A DNA stretch of 49,410 bases from Candidatus Zixiibacteriota bacterium (lineage in GTDB: Bacteria; Zixibacteria; MSB-5A5; RBG-16-43-9): positions 1-49,410 of the forward strand of contig JALHSU010000087.1 in assembly GCA_022865345.1 (NCBI GenBank). The letters run 5' to 3'. Shown here in pieces: positions 47,630-49,410 of this stretch. How positions within the stretch are numbered: position 1 is the first letter of the stretch; each line of letters begins with the position of its first letter. Both the position numbers and the translations under genes were made by a program. Under the pieces are notes generated by a model. It was given only the letters and a program-made list of their open reading frames with translations, ran no database searches and was not told the origin of the DNA.

Positions 47630-48544
47630 TTATCTCCGGAAGAAATTTTTTGCCACAAAGAACAGGTTGGCTGGCCTTTCTGCCATCCGGCGCATAAAAT
47701 AGGGATACCACTGGTCTCCATAGGGAACATAGATCCTGATGTTATATCCCTGCTTGACCAATTCCTCCTGTAACTCTCTTCTTATTCCGTAAAGGAATTG
47801 AAATTCATAACTCTCTTTAGTTATGTTTTCTTTTTTTGCAAAATCGATAGTTGCCTGTACCATTTTATCATCATGGGTGGCGATTCCATGGTATACCCCG
47901 CTTTTCAGCATCATCTTCATCAATTTTACGAAATTTTCATCCACCTCTTTTTTCTTCTGGAAAGCCACTGTTTTAGGCTCCTTATATGCCCCTTTGCACA
48001 GTCTTATTCTGATTTTCTGTTCCAATAGTTTTCTCACATCTTCTTCGCTCCGGTAAAGGTAAGACTGAATCACTGCCCCCACGTTCTGGTATTCCCGGTG
48101 TAGGGTAAAACAGACCTGCAGGGTCTTGTCAGTACGTGGGGAATCCTCCATATCGATTCGTACGAAGTTATTATACCCTTTTGCCCTTTCAACGATCCTT
48201 TTGACGTTATTCAAACAGAATTCGAAATCCAGGTCCAACCCCATCTGGGTGAGCTTGCAAGAAACATTAGAGTCAATACCATTTTGATTGATCTTATCTA
48301 ATAGCAGAAGATAATCGTCTGCCGCTCTTATGGCTTCCTCCTGATTGGTTACATTTTCACCGAGACGGTCGAGGGTTGCCAAAAATCCTTTTTGATTCAA
48401 ATCTTTTACTGCACTGATTGCCTGTTCCTGAGTCTCGCCGGAAACGAAACGGCGTGAAACCCTCTGGGCGAACTCAAATCCCAGGACAAAATTTTTTAGT
48501 TTCTCCTGACGGGAAAGGAAGAGAAGTGTGCTTTTCATTACCAT
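47630..48544 (-). CDS. Proline dehydrogenase, monofunctional
   Basis: 304 residues; an FAD enzyme of the PutA/PRODH family that oxidises proline to pyrroline-5-carboxylate. The TIM-barrel motifs are NVSCKLTQMGLDLD, FVRIDMEDSPRTDKTL, VGAVIQSYLYRSEEDV, RIRLCKGAYKEPK, GVYHGIATHDDKMV, FQFLYGIRRELQE and the C-terminal RIYVPYGDQWYPYFMRRMAERPAN. The start ATG has AAGGAG eight bases upstream. No pyrroline-5-carboxylate dehydrogenase is in the window, so the second step must be encoded elsewhere. Confidence 0.93.
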   Translation of the reverse strand: MVMKSTLLFLSRQEKLKNFVLGFEFAQRVSRRFVSGETQEQAISAVKDLNQKGFLATLDRLGENVTNQEEAIRAADDYLLLLDKINQNGIDSNVSCKLTQMGLDLDFEFCLNNVKRIVERAKGYNNFVRIDMEDSPRTDKTLQVCFTLHREYQNVGAVIQSYLYRSEEDVRKLLEQKIRIRLCKGAYKEPKTVAFQKKKEVDENFVKLMKMMLKSGVYHGIATHDDKMVQATIDFAKKENITKESYEFQFLYGIRRELQEELVKQGYNIRIYVPYGDQWYPYFMRRMAERPANLFFVAKNFFRR

Positions 48545-48598
48545 TTGAAAACTCCTTAATGTTCATTTACTTAAAGAATTCTTAAAAAAGATTACAAT

Positions 48599-48668
48599 GG
48601 TCGGGCAGGGTGCCCGACCTACGAAAGTTACTTGTCGTGGACGTAGGCGGGGCTCCCAGCCCCGCAAG
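48599..48668. repeat. Two GTAGG-type hairpins
   Basis: GGTCGGGCAGGGTGCCCGACC lies at about 48599-48619, followed by CTACG, and GTAGGCGGGGCTCCCAGCCCCGC at about 48641-48663. Both families recur at 18664, 46237 and 46313. Confidence 0.7.
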
Positions 48669-48701
48669 ATAGATTTTTCAAAGACCTCCAAGAAACCTGA
48701 C

Positions 48702-49269
48702 CTAAAGGTGAAAAGATAACGTTACCTTATGGCTTCCGCCTAAAACAGGGTGACTCAGATATCCATAGTCGAACCTTAAATTCTCCAATTCCAATCCAGT
48801 GCCCAGAGAGTAGCAGGCTGGAGATGTTTTCATCCCGAATCTCAATGCCAGGTTTCGGAAAACTTTAATCTCCTGCCCGAACCTCAATTCCTCTTTCTCT
48901 GATTTAGTTTTGTACAATTCTGCTGCGAGGAGAACCTGCTTATAGGGGTACAAAGAGATGCCAGCTGAATAGGAGAAAGGGATTCTGTCTGAATTCTTTA
49001 TCAGTTCAGGTTGATTTACATTCCTGAAAGCCAATCCGATCTGGATTTTTTCCTCTATCTCGTAAAGAGAGCCTAAATCAAATCCCAGGGTCTTGAAATC
49101 GCCATAGGGTGAAGGAAAAGAGAGTTGGAAATATTTTAGATTTGTTCCCAGAGAAAGATGTTCAGACACTTTTATCCCGAATCCTATTATTAGCAGGTTC
49201 TCTTTATAGTAATCATTTTTTCCAAAGATATTATATCCTGCGCCTAAGGTCAATCTTTTATTTAGAGGT
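48702..49269 (-). pseudogene. Outer-membrane beta-barrel (PorV/PorQ-like), 5' part displaced by an IS end
   Basis: About 189 codons on the minus strand end with a typical C-terminal barrel strand (GGSHKVTLSFHL). The protein shows alternating strands: GFGIKVSEHLSLGTNLKYFQL, LGFDLGSLYEIEEKIQIGLAFRNVNQP, RFGMKTSPACYSLGTGLEL and LRFDYGYLSHP, as in PorV/PorQ or UPF0164-type barrels of about 300 residues. The frame runs up to QPLNKRLTLGAGYN and meets a stop (49272-49274) inside sequence that looks like an IS end. The signal peptide and first strands are missing. Its C-terminal half alone is unlikely to be functional. Confidence 0.6.
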
Positions 49270-49410
49270 TGTTATAGCAAGATTAAAATGTCCTAATTTC
49301 TGCAAAGTTAAAATGTCCTGTCCTACAGATCCGTTTCTCGGATTTTCATGTTTTAGTTAGTAGTAGCTTTCCTTCTTTTTGGCTACTTTTTTCTTTTTGT
49401 TCATAAGGTT
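49270..49410 (-). mobile_element. Probable insertion-sequence end (IS481-like ends)
   Basis: The segment opens with TGTTATAGCAAG and contains two direct copies of TTAAAATGTCCT (49283-49294 and 49308-49319), a 25-base period typical of subterminal transposase sites. On the minus strand the outer 18 codons (49410-49357) form the C-terminus of an open frame ending KKKKVAKKKESYY, which would suit a transposase tail. The element continues outside the window, so the family cannot be confirmed. Confidence 0.5.

Overview
The window is a gene-dense piece of a diderm (outer-membrane) bacterial chromosome. The two LptF/LptG-type permeases, a PorV-like outer-membrane barrel, Spy-like periplasmic proteins and several signal-peptide proteins support an outer membrane. 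Arg codons are mostly AGA/AGG, the glycyl-tRNA synthetase is the single-chain type, and the pairing of folP with cdaA and the VIT/VWA protein recall the FCB-associated candidate phyla (Zixibacteria, WOR-3 and similar). That placement is a guess from gene content only. No tRNA, rRNA or CRISPR array was seen.

Layout. 1-3432: end of eno, then ftsB/divIC, recO and glyS. 3685-5666: a hemerythrin-like protein and two GNAT acetyltransferases separated by repeats. 5912-11644: tilS-hpt-ftsH, then folP-cdaA. 11652-17009: obgE, dprA, ptsH, ptsI and a bifunctional phosphoglucose/phosphomannose isomerase. 17006-20697: an uncharacterised membrane cluster (DUF6754-like protein, three membrane proteins, a STAS protein). 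20716-24299: a sugar nucleotidyltransferase, metK and ahcY. 24300-24967: a hairpin-rich island. 24968-26410: a stand-alone MORC/MutL-like GHKL ATPase behind a consensus promoter. 26482-29075 (minus): lptG and lptF. 29304-31394: a YhaM-like nuclease and mreB. 31497-33932: ECF sigma, zinc-finger anti-sigma and two Spy-like proteins. 34175-37712 (minus): an amino-acid ABC transporter, split by two small plus-strand genes. 37722-39819 (minus): LiaF-like, PspC-like and a lipoprotein-type isoaspartyl methyltransferase. 40063-45204 (minus): holA, a second ECF sigma, its anti-sigma and a VIT/VWA protein. 45537-48544 (minus): an RNase H-like protein, dgt and proline dehydrogenase. The right edge holds an outer-membrane barrel gene that appears to be cut by an IS.

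The most interesting content is as follows. (1) In the sigma/anti-sigma/VIT-VWA operon, the anti-sigma factor and the VWA protein share a 20-residue motif (17 identities) outside their known domains. The VWA gene reaches its signal peptide and Shine-Dalgarno site only through a one-base slip in a run of seven A. (2) The GHKL ATPase has a perfect TTGACA-17-TATAAT promoter and lies between a terminator-bounded hairpin island and a palindromic terminator. (3) The DUF6754/STAS membrane cluster has no known role. (4) Dispersed intergenic hairpins begin with GTAG, as REP elements mobilised by RAYT transposases do.
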